This document shows positions 41,457 to 43,785 of a stretch of DNA of 43,785 nucleotides, piece by piece. The stretch's first letter is position 1. Every line of letters begins with the position of its first letter. This DNA is from Lachnospiraceae bacterium (lineage in GTDB: Bacteria; Bacillota; Clostridia; Lachnospirales; Lachnospiraceae): positions 1 through 43,785 of the forward strand of contig JAJQEO010000009.1 in assembly GCA_021201665.1 (NCBI GenBank), read 5' to 3'. The notes beneath the pieces were generated by a model. It was not told where the DNA came from. It was given only the letters and a program-made list of their open reading frames with translations, and did no database searches. The position numbers and the translations under genes are program-made.

Positions 41457-42698
41457 TTAGTGAAGCATCGGGCCGGGCAGCCGGAGAGCTTCTTCTAATC
41501 TTTTCATTCCTTCGAGTACCACACTGTTCGGACAGGCCACGTTCAGACGCAGAAACCGTGCACCATTTCCGCCATACTGGCGGCCGGAGGAAAGATAGAG
41601 ACCCGTTTCCTCCCGGATAAACCCGGCAAGGTCGAAATAATTGATGACGTAGGCGCAATCTGCACCATGTTTTTCACATGAGCTATCAATGTTGAATGCG
41701 CCACATCTTGCGCAAAAATACGCCCCGCAATCCAGCCACATCAGGTAGGTCGCGTCTGAATCCACGACACGTACTCCCGGGATGTGTTCCGCCACATACG
41801 CTTTTACAGTCTTCTTATTTTCCCAGATATATTCACGCAGAGCATCCAGCCATGATCCACCCTCCGTAAACGCAGCTATGGCGGCATCAACCGCAAAAGC
41901 GTTTGGCTCTGCCACTTCGTCGGTATTCAACCCTCTCCAGACCTTGTGGCGCAGAGCCGGATCCGGCACGACGACAGCGGCGGTCTGCAGAGCGGCGATG
42001 TTGAACGTTTTTGTCGGTGCCACGCAGGTCACGCTGATCTCACGGCAGGTCTCAGAGACAGAGGCAAACGGCACATAGCCGCATCCAGGAGCGACGAGAT
42101 CACAGTGAATCTCGTCCGAAATCACAGTGACATGATGCTTTTTGCACAGCTCGCCAATCGCAGCCAGGGTCTGGCGATCCCAGATATTCCCCGTTGGATT
42201 CTGCGGATTGCACAGAATCATCAGGGTCGTCTGCGGGTCGGCGAGTTTCTCCTCCAGGTCCGCCAAATCCATGGAATAGCTCTTTCCATCATATCTCAGC
42301 GGGCTTTCCTGCACCTGTCGTCCATTGTTCAGGATCGAGTTGAAAAAGATGTTGTAGACCGGCGTCTGCAAAAGCACCTTCTCCGCGGGCGTGGTGAGCT
42401 TGCGCACCATACTGGAAATGGCCGGAACGATTCCCGTGCAGAAAATCAGCCACTCCTTTTCGATCGTACATTCGTGGCGGTTCCGCCACCAGTCGATGTA
42501 CGCCTCATACCAGGCGTCCGGAATATCCGTATACCCGAAAATCCCATGCGCAGCCCTTTTCTCGACCGCCGATCGAATCTCCGGCGCCGTCTGAAAATCC
42601 ATGTCCGCCACCCACATGGGGAGCTCCTCTTTTTTTACGTTCCATTTAAGGGAACCAGTATTCCTGCGGTCAATAACGGTGTCAAAATCATATTTCAT
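41457..42698 (-). CDS. PatB/MalY-type PLP-dependent lyase/aminotransferase
   Basis: A 413-residue fold-type I PLP enzyme. PatB/MalY members act as cystathionine beta-lyases or C-S lyases. PLP contacts are visible: CNPQNPTGN near 163-171, SDEIHCDL near 194, and the Schiff-base Lys230 in APTKTFN; the C-terminal arginine lies in FLRLNVACP. A small insert with four cysteines (CARCGAFNIDSSCEKHGADC, near 325-345) interrupts the C-terminal domain and is unusual for the family. The start is fixed by the conserved MKYDFDTVIDRRNTGSLKW. The purine-rich ribosome site lies unusually far upstream, beyond a hairpin. Confidence 0.9.
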   Translation of the reverse strand: MKYDFDTVIDRRNTGSLKWNVKKEELPMWVADMDFQTAPEIRSAVEKRAAHGIFGYTDIPDAWYEAYIDWWRNRHECTIEKEWLIFCTGIVPAISSMVRKLTTPAEKVLLQTPVYNIFFNSILNNGRQVQESPLRYDGKSYSMDLADLEEKLADPQTTLMILCNPQNPTGNIWDRQTLAAIGELCKKHHVTVISDEIHCDLVAPGCGYVPFASVSETCREISVTCVAPTKTFNIAALQTAAVVVPDPALRHKVWRGLNTDEVAEPNAFAVDAAIAAFTEGGSWLDALREYIWENKKTVKAYVAEHIPGVRVVDSDATYLMWLDCGAYFCARCGAFNIDSSCEKHGADCAYVINYFDLAGFIREETGLYLSSGRQYGGNGARFLRLNVACPNSVVLEGMKRLEEALRLPGPMLH

Positions 42699-42708
42699 TT
42701 TGGTGTCT

Positions 42709-42736
42709 GTCGAGCAGGCAGTCTCGACACTCCTTT
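42709..42736 (-). promoter_or_regulatory. Ribosome site separated from the patB-like start by a hairpin
   Basis: AAAGGAGTG (42730-42736 region) lies about 30 nt before the ATG. Between them GTCGAG (42723-42728) pairs with CTCGAC (42709-42714). Folding would bring the ribosome site to a normal distance of about 10 nt from the start. Confidence 0.5.
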
Positions 42737-42798
42737 CTCCATATTTTCGCGTGACAGGCCTGCCTGCTTCCCCTCACAGTGGTGCATAAACTGCAGCT

Positions 42799-42981
42799 TC
42801 ATTCTGTCTGGTCTTCCTCCCCGATAAATCGGTACTTCCTCACCTGATAACGACCAGTCTCCAGCGCGAGATTGCAGAAACGATTCTCAAGATAGCTTAT
42901 CTCCGTGGGAACGAATGAGTTATTTGTCGTGGTAAACATGACTGCCTCTGTCCAGTCGATAGATGTATGCGGTTCCTGCAC
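42799..42981 (-). pseudogene. 3' remnant of a GIY-YIG nuclease-family gene
   Basis: IDWTEAVMFTTTNNSFVPTE followed by ISYLENRFCNLALETGRY is typical of the region after the nuclease domain in DUF4357-type GIY-YIG proteins. The N-terminal nuclease part is missing and the tail (RKYRFIGEEDQTE) is not conserved. It directly abuts the methyltransferase remnant, as if a deletion had joined them. Confidence 0.6.
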
Positions 42982-42993
42982 ACGAAGGTTGCT

Positions 42994-43128
42994 TCACCGT
43001 CCATCAAGCCGCTCGTCCATCTTCATTGCTGCTTCGTAGACCGCATTGCGCAGGAAAGTGCCGTCTTCGGCTACAAATCTCTCGTCAGATTTCAAAACCG
43101 TCAGCACGGTTTCATAAAAGTTCGCCAT
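42994..43128 (-). pseudogene. 5' remnant of a type III-like DNA methyltransferase gene
   Basis: An ATG at 43128 with an intact AAGGAGAAGAATAAA ribosome site begins MANFYETVLTVLKSDERFVA and continues EDGTFLRNAVYEAAMKMDE, the usual N-terminus of type III (Mod-like) adenine methyltransferases. After 44 codons it runs into unrelated sequence and a stop. Only the first few percent of the gene survives. Confidence 0.6.
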
Positions 43129-43129
43129 T

Positions 43130-43463
43130 TTATTCTTCTCCTTCATCTATGAATAGTTCCGATACATTGTACTGGATTTCCTCGGTGTCTCTTCGTACCA
43201 GTCATTCGTGAATGGTTCATTGGGATGCTGCCGCTTATATTCCTCCGAAAATTTGAGGAAGTAGTTTGAAAGTCGGAACAGAAGTACATCTTCAATCGCC
43301 TCCAACGTATCGGCAATGATTATATTTTTATGCTTCTGTGAACCATCAAACGTTTCTCATCTGTTGTAGTCGACTTTTACCTCTCGCTTTTTCTTATCGT
43401 AATCGTCGATGCTTTGTCCGATGATGCAGCTGAGTCCGTGTCCCTGCATCCATTGGATTAGAA
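43130..43463 (-). pseudogene. 3' remnant of a helicase gene
   Basis: The minus strand encodes IIGQSIDDYDKKKREVKVDY, a TGA, then ETFDGSQKHKNIIIADTLEA and DVLLFRLSNYFLKFSEEYK. A frameshift follows, and a final EEIQYNVSELFIDEGEE ends at 43130. These match, from memory, the C-terminal part of helicases coded upstream of methyltransferases in restriction-type loci. At least one stop and one frameshift break it. The stop codon is 1 bp from the methyltransferase remnant's ATG, so the two were once an operon. Confidence 0.55.
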
Positions 43464-43479
43464 GAACAGTATACCATGT

Positions 43480-43785
43480 CTATTTGGTATAATTTCTGCC
43501 TTTTCCCGCACCGATGAGTTTGATATCAAATTCCAATATGACTGTCTGCAGCTCGCCGCCGTACATTTTAATCCCCTGTTCGGTATATTCACTTACGCTG
43601 TCCCTCAGTGCCAGCGCTCTTTCCGATATACCTTCATCTATCACTTCAACATTGTCCATTCGGTCAAGCCGGTAATTTGCCGTATTATCATGTTTTGCAC
43701 TGTAGACCACGGCATAGTAATTATCCTCATTATATACGATAACTTCCCGTATTTCGGGACTAATTTCGCGGCCTACGGTCCGGCC
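43480..43785 (-). pseudogene. WYL-domain regulator, 3' part, running off the window
   Basis: The frame is open to the window edge and reads EVIVYNEDNYYAVVYSAKHD, NTANYRLDRMDNVEVIDEGI and YTEQGIKMYGGELQTVILEF. This is the WYL ligand-sensing domain common in regulators of defence loci. After FDIKLIGA the expected continuation is replaced by GKGRNYTK and a stop, so the gene appears truncated. The N-terminal helix-turn-helix lies outside the window. Confidence 0.7.

Overview
The window looks like chromosomal DNA of a gut Clostridia bacterium, most likely a member of the Lachnospiraceae. The reasons are strong Gram-positive ribosome binding sites, a CUT1 sugar transporter, an ecfA1-ecfA2-ecfT-truA operon, a B12-dependent diol/glycerol dehydratase locus, a secreted tannase-like hydrolase, and a radical SAM/DUF308/TetR cluster. 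Identities rest on recognising motifs by eye; no database was searched.

Layout. 1-2.4 kb: a very acidic repeat protein, an Rnl5-type RNA ligase and a hicAB toxin-antitoxin pair. 2.5-5.1 kb: a large secreted tannase-like hydrolase, followed by hairpins, a repeated promoter-leader element and an AT-rich relic of a mobile gene. 6-7 kb: a DapF-like protein in which both catalytic cysteines are replaced, then a yoeB remnant. 7.2-15.2 kb (minus strand): ABC ATPase, two permeases and a binding lipoprotein, then DUF2442, deoC and an FGGY sugar kinase. 15.5-21.6 kb (minus): a glycosyltransferase fused to a winged helix, a radical SAM protein, DUF308, TetR and an aldo/keto reductase. 21.9-25.8 kb (minus): the ECF transporter core and an interrupted truA. 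26.2-28.5 kb (minus): a HEPN/MNT pair and a GNAT protein broken up by repeats. 28.7-32.2 kb (plus): a pRiA4b-like/SEC-C protein and a cyclophilin. 32.3-33.5 kb (minus): a prolyl-tRNA editing protein, tRNA-Ala(GGC) and a probable 6S RNA. 33.6-40.8 kb (minus): pduC-D-E, reactivase large and small subunits, and pduO. 41-43.8 kb: a PatB/MalY enzyme beside a graveyard of decayed defence-type genes.

Two features cut across the window. First, at least ten genes, including conserved ones (truA, pduO, the dehydratase reactivase, pduD, an RNA ligase), carry in-frame tandem repeats of 15-42 bp placed in loops or between domains, and similar arrays lie in the gaps between genes. Local tandem duplication seems very active here: it has duplicated a ribosome binding site plus start codon upstream of the DUF308 gene, and the 3' end of truA past its stop codon. 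Second, four copies of a modular palindromic element each carry a sigma-A-like promoter directly followed by a two-domain structured leader. Two copies sit just upstream of, and point into, the sugar ABC operon and the pdu operon. I recognise no described RNA family in it.

The pdu genes give a B12-dependent dehydratase with its repair and cofactor-supply factors, but no shell proteins or downstream oxidoreductases are in the window. The sugar transporter, FGGY kinase and DeoC would fit pentose or deoxyribose use, but the substrate cannot be read from the sequence.
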